This document shows, piece by piece, positions 47,501-58,531 of a stretch of DNA of 64,000 bases; within the stretch, counting starts at the first letter, position 1; every line of letters starts with the position of its first letter. The DNA is from Brachynemurus nebulosus (lineage: Eukaryota > Arthropoda > Insecta > Neuroptera > Myrmeleontidae). The translations under genes were made by a program, and so were the position numbers. The DNA lies in assembly GCA_035578155.1 (NCBI GenBank), contig JAPWDM010000012.1, positions 16,713,619-16,777,618 of the forward strand. Direction: 5' to 3'. Under the pieces are notes generated by a model, which was not told the DNA's origin, made no database searches, and saw nothing but the letters and a program-made list of their open reading frames with translations.

Positions 47501-48865
47501 TTGAATATTCTCCTGTAGAATCTGTCGTTGTGCATGCGGAACTCGATACGGAGCTTTAGAAATAGGGTGAACATTTTCTGTAATTATTCTATGTTTAATC
47601 CCAACGGCTTCCCCTAGTTTGTCTCCTTCAAGAAGAAATATATCCCTATATTCGCATAATAATTTAATTAGGAGCTTTTTGCTAGTCCCATCTAGGTGCC
47701 TTAAATCGATGCAATCCTCCAATAACGCTTCTTCCGCTTTTAATTCGGCGTTTACTGTACAGCAATTTATCCCATTTCCCATTTTTCTATTATAATTTGC
47801 CCTATTTTTATTCCCTTTGCTTTTATTTAATAATGACGTTGCGCGCGCATTTGCATTTTTCCCTTGTAAATGATTTCCCATATTATATTTATTGTTGCCC
47901 TTTAAATTTATAGAGCCCCCACTTGCTGTATTGTTTCCCATTCCATCCAATTCCGTTTCTTCTGCATATCCTACAATAGTTTTAACTGGAACTTCCAATT
48001 CTTGATGGCTTAAATTTACTAAACAAACTCTAACTTCGTTGTCCTCAGTTACGTTATCCATTACACGTGCTGATATAACCCCATGAATAAGTATTTCAGT
48101 TGGTTCCACAATAACTGCTTTCGACGTAAGTTCCGAACTAGCCACGCAAACGCATTCGCATCTAGCGGGCAGTAGAAGTCTTTCCTTGAGCGAAACAGGG
48201 TAGCGGCCAACTACCTGCTTCTGATCAACACTTAATTTTGGCCGAATTAAGGGTGATCGGACTCCTTCGTTGTTAATCTTCTTTGTGGTCGGTTCGATAC
48301 TGATATCGTTTTCAGCTACATGAGTACTTGGTTTAGAGTTTGCACATTTTTCCCACTTTTCCTTGTTCCCATTAATTGATTTCCCGTCGTTGGCGAAGTT
48401 GGTTATAGGTAAATTTGCATCTTCTTCATTATACATCCGTAGTATTTCGTCCCTCATTGTTAATGTCCCGTTGTCGTAATTTATGGTAGCCCTAGCGGCC
48501 CTTAAGAAGTCACGTCCTAGTAGTCCATCGGCATTGATGGGTAGATCGTCACAAATTATGGCTGTAAGATCAAAATTTTGATGTTCGGTGGATAAGGTAA
48601 GGTTGGCATATTCATCGCAGCGTATCTCGTCCCCAGTTATACCTATTAATTTCATATCGTCCATTTTTTGACATATTAATGAAGCTAGCGAATCCCTTTT
48701 TAATAAAGTTGCTGCGCTACCCGTGTCCACGATAAGTTGAACTGGTCGTCCATTTACATTCACCGAGATGAAGCTGGGAATGTCCCTTTGAATGAATGTG
48801 TGTGATATTATTACTGTCGGTTTCCTTCGAGCCGGGACTCGCGCGAAGGGTCTTCGTAGTTTAAA
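44585..48865 (-). CDS. pol: Pol polyprotein of element 2
   Basis: Entered from gag by -1 frameshift at 48859-48865; the frame is open from there to the stop at 44585, about 1426 codons. It has no upstream ATG; the GTG at 48761-48763 is the first start-like codon and is used here only for numbering. Protease motif VDTGSA at residues 12-17. RT spans roughly 400-610, with YLDD at 556-559. RNase H begins near 700 with TTDAS (D706). The integrase HHCC finger is at about 902-942, and the catalytic residues are D972, D1032 and E1068 (in NGLIERS). The last ~170 residues are acidic and low in complexity, ending in a basic RTRSRGR patch. It is a typical Gypsy Pol with no interruption. It provides particle maturation, reverse transcription and integration. 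Confidence 0.96.
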   Translation of the reverse strand, partial: FKLRRPFARVPARRKPTVIISHTFIQRDIPSFISVNVNGRPVQLIVDTGSAATLLKRDSLASLICQKMDDMKLIGITGDEIRCDEYANLTLSTEHQNFDLTAIICDDLPINADGLLGRDFLRAARATINYDNGTLTMRDEILRMYNEEDANLPITNFANDGKSINGNKEKWEKCANSKPSTHVAENDISIEPTTKKINNEGVRSPLIRPKLSVDQKQVVGRYPVSLKERLLLPARCECVCVASSELTSKAVIVEPTEILIHGVISARVMDNVTEDNEVRVCLVNLSHQELEVPVKTIVGYAEETELDGMGNNTASGGSINLKGNNKYNMGNHLQGKNANARATSLLNKSKGNKNRANYNRKMGNGINCCTVNAELKAEEALLEDCIDLRHLDGTSKKLLIKLLCEYRDIFLLEGDKLGEAVGIKHRIITENVHPISKAPYRVPHAQRQILQENIQEMLKEGVIKHSTSPWSAPVVMVPKKTPTGEAKVRVCIDFRGLNQVTKRDFYPLPNLQETIDMLGNANLFTTLDLASGYWQIGIADEDQEKTGFSTPDGHYECRKMAFGLINAPSTFQRLMDTILTGIKGIKCFAYLDDIIIFNGNGLGEHLDRIREVFDCIRKANLKLKPTKCQFLRRETKYLGHIISHRGILPDEGKVEAVKKYPQPRDVKGIRAFLGLAGFYRRFIQNFAKIAKPLTELTQKNTPFIWSKEADRAFQSLKEALCTPPVLKYPDFTKPFIVTTDASGTAIGAVLSQKENGLEKPVSYASRQLTKAERNYSATERELLALVWAIKHYRCYLFGRKFTVITDHRPLKWLLSIKDPSSRLARWALILSEYDFEVTYRPGRKNGNADALSRIPVGMADVEPVYEPFWDRGWIKAEQRRDKNLTSIISKIENGSNIDQYYLDDDGILYKTRTRDGRYDQLVIPNSMVDQVIRDYHDSPFCAHSGIAKTLALIRSKLYWSSMSSDVKRYCNQCISCTRRKTPPNRKPAPLQKFSTVGAPFERISLDIVGPLTTTLRGNKFILTIQDHFTRYLEAVALPDQKADTIARALVETVIARHGTPRILLTDQGTNFLSSLMKNLCEKLKIKKIHTTAYHPQSNGLIERSHRVIKDMLSHFIKDDQRDWDDWLPYILMAYRGTIHSATGETPFFLLHGRDMRMPYDEIIKPRRINYDVSENYVTELLQRLSTAYEKVMKNNEEAVQRQNSYYEKKSKPAAFQRGEIVFLYQPAIKQGKKLAKPWTGSYRVIDIKGPVTYQIKEVYGNKTEVVHVNRLKSYKGDIANLPKWEGGSQNQLNGGEIEEVGMWDPILSDGNEQMANETEDQPIEIVEVPVDVHPPPPEARQIPVVEGIDIRQHPEDEEAVEPEDENEGEAEPNMGGVNDGNSSDSYASADEAEGAAPVGDARRDENYRTRSRGRVSDHPWVLPKRI

Positions 48866-49968
48866 TTCCTTCCAGAATCAGTAGTTTGTCGAGCTGGTAC
48901 ACCCGTAGAAGTTGAAGGCCCCCTTGTAGGTGTCGTCCTGGTGCCCCATTGACGTTGCCCCCCGTTGTTATTCTGGTTGCGAAAACAATTTCGTTCCATA
49001 TGCCCTATCCGGTTGCACTTTCTACAGACAATTGCGGAGCGGCACTGAGCAGCGAAATGACCAGGTTTGAAACAATTAAGACATACTTGACCCCCTGGTG
49101 AATTATTCGGAGTATTCCGTGGTCCCCCCCTTGTAGTTGTCTTCGGAGCCCCCCTAGATTGATAGTTGTGGTTAATGGAAGGGTTTCTAGAATTTGGTGT
49201 CCGATTCGTGAATCTTGGTGGTGAAGCATTATTGTTGTTTTGATAGGATCCCCGCGTACGATTTTGCATGCCCTGGTCAGAAGCCCCATATCCCGTGTAA
49301 AAAGAGCTCGTCGATGTTCTTCCGTTGCTTAGAATAAGTTGATTCATTTCTTCTTGTTCCGCAATTTCAGCTGCTTTGTCGATTGTAAGGTTCTTTTCGC
49401 GGACCAAGTGAATGCCGATAATTCGTAATAACTCACGCTTGAGTCCCTGTCGAAACTGTGCCAGTACCAGATCCATGTGTTTCTTCTCGATACCCGGTTT
49501 TTGACGGTCGGATGCATCTTGAAGGTCCTCTTCTAAAGATTCCTGAGCGACTAGTTTCAGCCTTGTTATGAACTGCTGGACCGTTTCATTACTTCTTTGG
49601 AAGGTTTGCGTTAACCTGTATTGAGCTGCTCCAGGGACACGACGTGGTGCAAATCGTGCTATTAATTTAACTTTAAGATCTTTATAGGTAATACCGGGTG
49701 CTTGCAAAGTCGTCTCGCTTTTGTAATATCGGTATGCTTCCCCGACTAATTTGCATTTGAGTACACTTAAAAGTTGAGATTCTGTGAGTTGCTCCAATTC
49801 GGCCCGTTGTTCCAAACGATCGAAATATTCCCTAACGTTTACATCTGTTTTGCCCGTAAAATTTTCAAGTGAGTTCACAATTGAACCCAAACTAACTCGT
49901 GGTACCTCAACCGTGATGGACGGTTTACGCTCTGCTGCCTTAGACCCAGCTGCTTCGCCTTGCGTCAT
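48811..49968 (-). CDS. gag: Gag of element 2
   Basis: 385 residues from the ATG at 49968 to the tandem TAA TAA at 48813-48808. Residues ~30-215 form a retrotransposon Gag capsid region (LENFTGKTDVNVREYFDRLE and following helices). After an Asn/Arg/Gly-rich linker come two CCHC zinc knuckles, CX2CX4HX4C, at 296-309 and 315-328. The tail is rich in Arg, Gln and Thr. It forms the particle and binds the element RNA. It overlaps the pol frame by about 55 bases; the frameshift heptamer lies 17 codons before its stop. Confidence 0.95.
   Translation of the reverse strand: MTQGEAAGSKAAERKPSITVEVPRVSLGSIVNSLENFTGKTDVNVREYFDRLEQRAELEQLTESQLLSVLKCKLVGEAYRYYKSETTLQAPGITYKDLKVKLIARFAPRRVPGAAQYRLTQTFQRSNETVQQFITRLKLVAQESLEEDLQDASDRQKPGIEKKHMDLVLAQFRQGLKRELLRIIGIHLVREKNLTIDKAAEIAEQEEMNQLILSNGRTSTSSFYTGYGASDQGMQNRTRGSYQNNNNASPPRFTNRTPNSRNPSINHNYQSRGAPKTTTRGGPRNTPNNSPGGQVCLNCFKPGHFAAQCRSAIVCRKCNRIGHMERNCFRNQNNNGGQRQWGTRTTPTRGPSTSTGVPARQTTDSGRNLNYEDPSRESRLEGNRQ
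48824..48865 (-). promoter_or_regulatory. -1 frameshift signal T TTA AAC plus stem-loop
   Basis: The gag codons AAT TTA AAC place the heptamer T TTA AAC (48859-48865) in exact phase for -1 slippage. After a spacer of about nine bases a GC-rich stem-loop follows: CCTTCG (48849-48844) pairs with CGAAGG (48829-48824), with further pairing CGAG/CTCG possible inside. Heptamer, spacer and stem match the standard design of eukaryotic frameshift signals. The pol frame is open from the site onward. Confidence 0.85.
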
Positions 49969-51495
49969 GATTGATGATTAGGTGATGTCGCCCCGCGAAA
50001 AAGAAAATTACGAATTCCAAAACCCCCGAACAGACAAGAGAATACAACCGTATGTTCGTTTATTTATTTATAAATAATAAAAAGAAAATTTTACATATAA
50101 TGTTTTAAACTGATGGATACCGAATATGTATTAAAGGTGTTGTTCCCTTTTCCAGAAAATACAAAACAAACAACAAAAAAAAAAACAGAAAAAACTTCGA
50201 AACAATTCCCAACAACCATTCACTATTTACTCCTTGTTTACACAAATACCAATTTACGTCCCCTCCCAATTTCCAAAAATTTTTTGCAAGTGTAGCATTA
50301 CCGTACGCCCAAATTACCAAAATAATCCATACAATTTCAAAATTTATTATAAAATACTTTAACATGTATATTTAACTGAATATATTTATGACCCACTCTG
50401 TAGCGTGAGTACACCTTGTATTTATCACTTTGGCAATGCATTAAAGTTGTGTATGAACTGCGGACGTTCGTATATGTACGGTAATACTACCTCTATGCTT
50501 ATATGTATATATCCAATATATTATTATGTGTGTATCCTCTGGCGCGGTATAATATGTTTGATGTACAACCTCATATGTACGTATTCTCGTATACATACAT
50601 ATAGTATGTTATAGCTACATATACATATCCTTGATAATTATTTATGTATACATATGTAGTAATTTAATTAGTAATACATACATATGTGGGTACATATAGT
50701 ATAATGTATGTACTATGCATGTATTATGTATATGTGGTGTACGTGTACGTCTCTATGCGTACGTCTACTGTCTTATATGCGATATGTGTAATATAATGAC
50801 GTAATCATTACTTACCTTGCAACAAACGAATCTAGGAAATTGATTCGCAACGATCAATTCAACGTGTATTGTTACGCACTTATTGTCTTTTTATTGCTTA
50901 CGTAGCTTATTTCATATTATAATGACCCATAAATTAACTATGAAACAATGCCCTATCAGATTTTTGTTAATTTAATTTTTCAGCAAGAAAAAAAAACACG
51001 AAAAATTATGCAGATTATAATATACCTAACTATATTTATTCCTCTTTTGTTTTTTGGTTTTTTTCTTTTTTCCTTCTTTAAGAATTTATTTTTCTAAATT
51101 GATTTTAACTACCCGCGGAAAGAGAAGGAAAAAAAAAAAAATTGTATTATATTTACAAAATTAATATTAACTGCCCAGTACAAAATAAATTCAAAGAACC
51201 CTTTTAATTTTTCTTTTTCTTTTAATTGATTCATTTACCGAATTAAGTAAGCGCACTTATGAATTATTTTAGAAAAGTTTTTAATGTTGGGGTGTTTAAT
51301 TATTTTATGCCCTTCCTAAAATCCTTATTTCATAAAAACTTTATAAAAATCTAAATTTATTACCTACTTTATAAATTCCTAAATTTTTCTCTTTTTAACG
51401 TGATACCCTCCCAAAATTTAAACCAAATGAAAATTTAACCCCCCCCCATCTTTCCCTGGAAACGATCGCGCCTACCCATTTTCCAACAGGACACA
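49969..51495 (-). other. 5' leader of element 2
   Basis: About 1.5 kb between primer site and gag, rich in TACATATG-type words around 50450-50780. No open frame is supported. A long leader would hold packaging signals. Confidence 0.6.
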
Positions 51496-51512
51496 TCCCA
51501 CCGCTGCCACCA
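51496..51512 (-). other. Primer binding site, tRNA-Leu
   Basis: On the minus strand TGGTGGCAGCGGTGGGA, 3 bases after the 5' LTR, is the exact complement expected for the 3' end of a leucine tRNA (..TCCCACCGCTGCCACCA). Confidence 0.88.
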
Positions 51513-51515
51513 AAA

Positions 51516-52009
51516 TGTTACGACCGCCGCGGAATGACGATCAGTAGCGTGTTGAGCGTAGAGGGTTCGAACTCTACGAAACTCAAAACTAGTAGTTTCG
51601 AGATGTGCCCTCGTGTCGGACGGTAGGGGGATGTCTCAGGGTTAAGAAATAAAACATTATAAACCACGTTTACGCTTAATCTACAGTTTATTAATATATT
51701 AAGTTTAAAAGAAATACATATTACTATCGACTTACCCCGAAATTCCCGTGCTTTCACTTTTATTCTGGTTCTCAAGTAACACTCACTTTCACCCTTCAGA
51801 CACTACGTGTAATTAACTTCCAACTCTACTCACACTCTGTTTCCAACTGTATTTCATCGTTCCCAATTTTTGGTCAACGACTTGTTCGAATGCAACGATT
51901 TTCGCTGACACCATCAATTTTTAATTATTACATTAATTTTTCATTAATTGCGTCAATCGCTACAGTCAAACCTGTCTACGCTGGAACACAGTTAGACCCG
52001 TTCACAACA
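51516..52009 (-). repeat. 5' LTR of element 2
   Basis: 494 bp, looks identical to 43447-43940. A minus-strand AATAAA near 51758 is a likely poly(A) signal. The 85-codon open frame present in both LTRs is a by-product of the repeat. Confidence 0.97.
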
Positions 52010-55000
52010 AAGGGAAACGCTAGAAAATAGTTAAAATTTTCGTTATTAATTTCAAAAATAATTTCACATGTTCCTATCGTGGGAGATATCGTTAGAAAAA
52101 TTTTTTTTAGCTTTAGCAAAGAGGTGATTTCTTTTAATCACTTTTTATTTTGCGAAATATTGTATTTCAAAATTTGTAGAAAGATAATTGACTCTCAAAT
52201 TAGGCATATGTAAAAGTAATATTACCGAATATACTGTGTGAATTTTTCGAGAGTTGCCTTTTTTATTACAGCCAAACCGTTGATTTAATCGAAAAATTAT
52301 TTAAATAAGAGTTGTAGATATCGACGGGGGCAACCGATTGCTATAGTCAGAAGCTTTATAGCTCTTACGGTTTTCGAGCTATGATACAAACTTATAGATT
52401 TTTAAATGGGACTATATATATTAATTTTTCGATAAAACTGATTTAATGCATTAATTAATAACATATGAGCAAAAAAATTTTTTTTACCCAAGTTTAATTT
52501 TTTAATTTCTCTTTAATTTATCAGTTAGGCGGTAAAAATATGCATATGTACTTGAGGCTACTTCAACCGATAGTGTCTTTCTTGCTTACATTTCCATTAC
52601 ATCCAAGAAAATAACCTTTTCCAGTACCATTTCTATCATAAAGATTTGGTTGTAATAGAAATGGCAACTCTCAAAAAACTCACATGGTATGTTTTTCTAA
52701 AACTTATACTTAAGTGTCTTATCACCAAATTGAACAAGGACTCAAAACATGTCAGCTTAAATGACCAAGTCTCCCTTGGTAAACTTATAACATAACATTA
52801 TATACTACATAATTCCTTCTCATAATTTTCGAACATAAGCAAACGATCTAACCTTTGAGGAGTCTTAACTTAATGCGTGCTCTAACACGTACTTGGTCGA
52901 ATTTTTTCTTTATTTCGTTTCTAGAAAGAACACTATCATTGTCACTTATTGCGACTACTGTTATGCATATAAAATATTACCATCTCTGTTTATAGCATAG
53001 TTTTTTTTGTCTTTCTTTGTTTTCTCGTCGAGGGATACAAATGAAAATGAAAGGAAGCAAAAAAATTAATAATAACAAAAAAAAAGAAAACCAAAATACA
53101 ATATCTGTTTCATTTAATGAATTGCTTGTTAATTTCCTGTTTTTAATTTTGTCGACTACCTACTTTCTTTGCCGTATTTTTTTTTGTGTCTGTTACAGGC
53201 AAAAGAAAATATATTTTGTGAATGTTAATGATGATTATGGGCGCTAATTATTAGTCCGGTAGAGTGCGCGACGGTTGTCGCGCTGCGTTGACAAAGTATT
53301 CGCAATTAAAAAAAGGGTTCGTTTTCGAAAAAAAAAAAAAAACAAAACAAAAAAAAACATTTGTTGTGAAAATTAACAACAAGACGACGACGAAGATGAC
53401 AAATAAATGTGTGAAATGTTTAATTTTGGGCTGACATTAATGCCTGATTACTTTAACGAATGATATATAAAATTAAAAAGGATATTTTTTTGTAGAAAAT
53501 AAGTCGCTATTTCTTTCTTTTATAAGTTATCTATTATTTCTTTTGCTATTGTTTATTTTATTTACTTTTTGTTTTACTCTTTGTGTTCAAAAGTATTCTG
53601 TAACGTAAACAGCGATTAAAATACAGGGTGAGTCATAAGTACTGTACGTGCGTAGAAGGCAAAACGGATATAATATTTTACTTCACTTTAATGGGTCTAA
53701 GATCGTTCCTTTCTGAGTTACAGTTAAAGTTAAAGCTACTCACTTTACAGTACAAAAATAATTATCTTTTTGATTTTCTTTGATTGACTCTATCTTTTTT
53801 AAGCGAATTTTCTTTTCTTTTTTATTGGAAGGTCCGGGATTATTTAAAACAATTTTCCTTTTGACTAGAGAAGCTTCATTTTATTATTCATTTTGCCTGA
53901 CTCTTAACAAACTCTGATTTTTAACAAACTTAACCAACAATTACAAACTAATAGATTCAAATTAAATACGAGCACGAATTTGTTGCTCGTAATGATCATA
54001 CAAATTACAGAAACGATTAAAAATAAATAACCGCAATACACAAAGAAATAAGTCGTAAATTACTTACCTCTATTTATTGATTTTTTTCTCGTTAAAACAG
54101 TTTTTCTAAACTATGGTGCCCCCTTTTGACAAATGATCCCATTAAGTGTAAAGTGAAGAAGAAAACGACATTAGATCTGACTCAATCATACATCTAACTA
54201 GCTCAATTAGGCTATTATTCTTTTTGCCCGATCTCTCCGTCTTGCCCGTCCGTCCCCTCTAGTCCCCCCGGCCCGGACTCTAATATTATCATGTATTATT
54301 TTCAATTTTGCAGCTTTCCAGACATTTTCAGTATTATATTTAAGGCCGACACTTGACGCCATTAAAACGTCCGAATTGGAGAAGGATGCCAGAATGGAGT
54401 TAATCTATTCCATTTTATGCATTCTATTTCTAGACGATGTGCTTTTCAAAAAATGCAGATAAACCTCATTTGCATACATACTCTTGTCTTTTTTTTTGTA
54501 TATAGACATTTCAATGCCAAAACCGAGTAATTCCTGTTTGAATGTGAATAAATTTTTGTCTTCATTTCCGTCTGTTCGGGAAAAATGCATATCAAATTTC
54601 ATATTTTCCACACCCAGCAACGTACATATAGTAATATCATAAAATTATAATTTTAAAAATTTCCATCAGTTTCACGCGAAACAAAAGAACAAGCGAGAAA
54701 ATATTGCAATTATTCGATCGAAATATTTCTTCCCACCCGAAAATGAATATTTTAGATAACGTGTAAAATTGTCTTGAACTTCTCGCGTCGAAAATCTCGA
54801 TGTTATATGCATAGCTGGAAGTAACCAAGCACCTACCCACCATCTAACCATCTTATCGTTAACAGTTACTTAACTATGGTTACTATCTTTCCACATTTTC
54901 TGTGCTATCTTCTATAAATGCTATGCTCGATAGGTATATCCGTTCTAGTGTAACCGTATAAAATAGCTTACAGCAAAATTATAAATTACGACGATTTTAT

Positions 55001-55595
55001 TCAATTCGAATCGACTGTCATACAGCCGTGTACTTCAGGTTAACTAAAAATGGTATGACGTCATTAAAAAAAAAAATTGACTGTCGAGTAGAGATGGAAA
55101 AAAAACTGTGGGTGAGCTTAAGATCGAATAGGTACGTTAAGAGTAAACACTTTTATGGTGATTTCGTAATCGATTTAAAGTAATTAACGAGTTGTGGTTA
55201 TAGATAAGCGTGCGAAGCCAATAACAAAAAATAAAACATTAATAAATTATTTTCAAATTGAGTGCCAGACTCCAGAATCCATTAGACATCAAAGTATGTT
55301 TTAGTTTATCAATTTGGTTGAGATCTCCAAAAATATTTTTGTTAGCCATTTTGCTGATAATTTATTTATTGTTGAGTAACGTGCAAGAGCGCCCATACCC
55401 GGGGGAAGAGGGGACCGTGCCTTCCCCCATTAGCTCTTAGGGAAACGATAACATGTAGTGCTAGTCAAGTGTTTTAGCTAATTTCCAGAATGGAATTCAG
55501 CTATTACAGCCACTGTCATGACGCGACTTGAGCCCGGGACTATGGTAGAAATTTGTTTTGAGGTCCCTAGAAACTGAAAATAATATTCACTAAAG

Positions 55596-55596
<1 letters not shown>
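52010..55596. other. AT-rich spacer
   Basis: No supported gene. A CAGGGTG end lies at 53623. A CpG-rich hairpin GCGCGAC/GTCGCGC lies at 53266-53283 and a C-rich patch at 54230-54285. 55470-55560 repeats text from 19120-19220. Confidence 0.4.
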
Positions 55597-55646
<50 letters not shown>

Positions 55647-55910
55647 GGGCCATTTTAATCTTTGCATCTAAATATCTCGCCAGAGAAAAATGACCTTTAC
55701 AAAAGTTGTTAGGTAAGAAGGGGGACATTAAATGGTGACCTTAAATTTGACCTTGAATTTCATTTTCAAGGTCATTTTGAGGTCAGGTCGTATTTTTCAA
55801 ATGGAACGACCTACTTTTTATTTCGGATTCTGAAAGAGCGTGAAATTTTACGTCGAAAATGCTATGAACAAATATTTTTTTGACCTTTAATTTTTCATTT
55901 TTAGCTAATA
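55597..55910 (+). repeat. (TA)n followed by a GGGTGGGCC repeat
   Basis: (TA)n at 55597-55642 leads into GGGTGGGCCATTTTAATC and a segment dense in TTGACCTT/AAGGTCA words. It resembles the end of an arthropod inverted-repeat family; the other end was not located. Confidence 0.45.
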
Positions 55911-57462
55911 TGAAATTATATATATGTGTGTGTCCTTACGATAACTCTCGAACCAAGTATCCAATTTTTACGAAATTTGGTGAAAATATTGAAAGTCCCA
56001 AAGCCTTGAATGAGTTGATCAGCCAGACACGTCGGATACCAGGAACATGGTTTTTGTTCTTGCAAAAAATTTGTTTTTTGCCAAAATTTCCACTTACTCA
56101 AAAGTTTTTGCGAAACTTTTTTACACCATTTAAAAGAGGAGAAAAAATTACATAAAAAAGGTCTTTAAACTATTATCCTATGTCGGCTAGTTTCGGGGGG
56201 TATTTTCTTTTAACGCAGTCTAGAATTTTAGCAACAGGATCGGAATTGAAACTCTTTATGACTACTTACAAATTGCCATTTGTCATCTAAAATATTAAAA
56301 ATACTCCTTAGGCTCAGTTCTAACACCCCCCCCCCGCTGTATAATATTATATGGGCGCCTTTGGTAATGTGATACAAAATCCAATTGTTTTAAAATAATA
56401 TATTTTGATTTATTTTGGTTTCCATAGATTTGTTGAATTTTAATAGTCTAGCAAAGACAGAAATTAATTGATAGATAATAATAATGAAAATAAAGTAAAT
56501 AAAAATAAACATAAAATCTATACTAAAGAAAAAATTCACTAAGAAAAAGGTTTCTCGGTAGTAGCATGCAGAGTTGAAGTCAATATATGTATAAGTTTCT
56601 ATAATATAAAATAATATGAAATCAAGACTGTTATGAATAAATTAAATAATTTGAACAAAACATTACCATTTTCATCACACTCGCAACCATTACAGATTTC
56701 ACACAGAATTACCTTCGCTATAGAAGTTTTCACTTCAAAAATTACGTTGGTGTAATTTTGTGTTATTTGTTGCATTTGTTTAATGACGTTATAGCATTCT
56801 TAGTTAATTTGAAATAGTGTTATTGAGTACCTAAGCAAACTATATAGGTACTTGGCAAAATATCTTACTAATATCCGTCAGTTGTAACCACTCTGTCGAA
56901 GTAGGTTTTCGAATATGTTCGATCAAGCAAGCTGTGTGTTCGTCATTGCAAGCGAAAATTACATAAAAATTTATTTTCATTTCATATATGTATGTGTGGT
57001 GAGTTGTGTTCGATTGAGAAATAAAAACCAATTGTTTGAGTGGATATGCTTGGAATATTTTAATAAAATCGTGTATATAGTAGAAATAATTTTGAATACT
57101 TACATTACTTATTTTTTAATTCAGCGAAATCTTTTAAAGAGTGCTTTAATGAGCTAAACCAATTCCAGGAATAGGGTGATAGCTGTAAATACTTTCTTTT
57201 TAGTTGCAGTTACAGTTTTGTTCCCTATCTGTCCCCTATAATTCCTACCTACTTGGACTATCTTAATTTTCTTAATTACTTGAGGTTCTTCTCGGAAGTC
57301 TACATACTAAATTCGAACTCTTCGAACTCGACTGGATAAAAAATGAATTTAAAGTTTTGAAGTATAATACCTGGTTTCTAAACCTACCGTAATGGCTATA
57401 ATTTTGTAAATTTTCAAAATTTTAAATTTTCTTTTGAGAATACATTTTTAAAGGTCAATATA
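55911..57462. other. AT-rich spacer with degraded repeat
   Basis: 55976-56170 is related to 10085-10340. A short C run (~56325-56335) is present. Short open frames on both strands have no recognisable content. Confidence 0.4.
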
Positions 57463-58531
57463 CACAGTGGAAAAATTTGTGTTAAAATTAACATATTTCA
57501 CATGTCCAGAACGGTCCACTCAATTTTTTGTGTTATTTTAACACAAAGCATATGTGTTAAATCTTTACACAAGATTTGTATCAATTATTTAACACACAAA
57601 AGGACATACATTTTGTGTTAATTTTACACAATTACTTAGTTATAATTTTACCACAATTATGTGTAAAATTAACTGATTTAGAATGTAGAAGTTTACTCAC
57701 TAAATGTGTTGGTATATTATTTTTTTAAGTTAGTATTTTTTTTTAATTTATTTATTATGTAAATGAAGGGAAATAGTAAAAATTAATTTGTCAGTACTTA
57801 AACTTTTCTATTTAATATTTCCACAAAGTTGTGATCTAATGAAAATAATGTTGACGCAGTAGCCAAAAATTGTGAATTCCACGTTGTCAAACTGAACGTG
57901 GAAGGCAAAATGGAACGACTACTCTTCCTTCTTTATCTGATCTTCTTTGCCCTTTGAATATGTTCTGGAACGCCGAATATTCGATAATCTTTTAATTAAT
58001 TGAAGTAACTTCTGCAAACAAAGAAAAAAATTCAATCTATAATATTTTTAATTAACTTACCAATATTTAATATCTAAATAATTAAAACCAATTTAACCTT
58101 AGGAATACGCTTTTGATTTTGAAATATTCCGTCTGCTTCTATACATAGATATGTTTCTATTGAACACACGTCGCACAGTGTTCAGTACTGCGATGATTAT
58201 GGCAATGATGGTATACCGATGGTATCAGTTACCACTACCCCCGCTCTTATAACTAAAGCAATAGATGCGAGCGAAACCAGTTTATTGGTGTTGTAAATAC
58301 ACAAATAAGTGTATTTATGACATTCTTTCGCATTTTACACAAATGTTATGTTATTTGTGTGTTGTTCAAAACAGATTAACATTTTAATTCTGTTAAATCA
58401 AAATTTTTGTTAATATTTTCTTTTAACACAAACACTAAATGTTGCCTTAACACAGGGTTGGGTTACTTACTTAGCAGAAAAATTTAAACCACTAGTTTTT
58501 TTTTACGCAGAACACAAATTCTTTCACTGTG
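57463..58531. mobile_element. CACAGTG-ended element, copy 3 (best preserved)
   Basis: 1069 bp. The left end CACAGTGGAAAAATTTGTG and the right end, minus strand, CACAGTGAAAGAATTTGTG are flanked by TATA/TATA, consistent with a TA target. The GTGTTAAAAT/AACACAAA words cluster in ~300 bp at both ends. Non-coding. Confidence 0.8.

Larger units (their letters stand above)
43447..52009 (-). mobile_element. Ty3/Gypsy LTR retrotransposon 2, complete
   Basis: 8563 bp: two 494-bp LTRs, a tRNA-Leu primer site, gag, pol and a polypurine tract, flanked by AAGG (43443-43446 and 52010-52013). I see no difference between the two LTRs, and both genes are open, so this is a young, potentially active insertion. 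Base composition of its genes is clearly richer in GC than the host spacer. No envelope-like frame. Confidence 0.97.
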
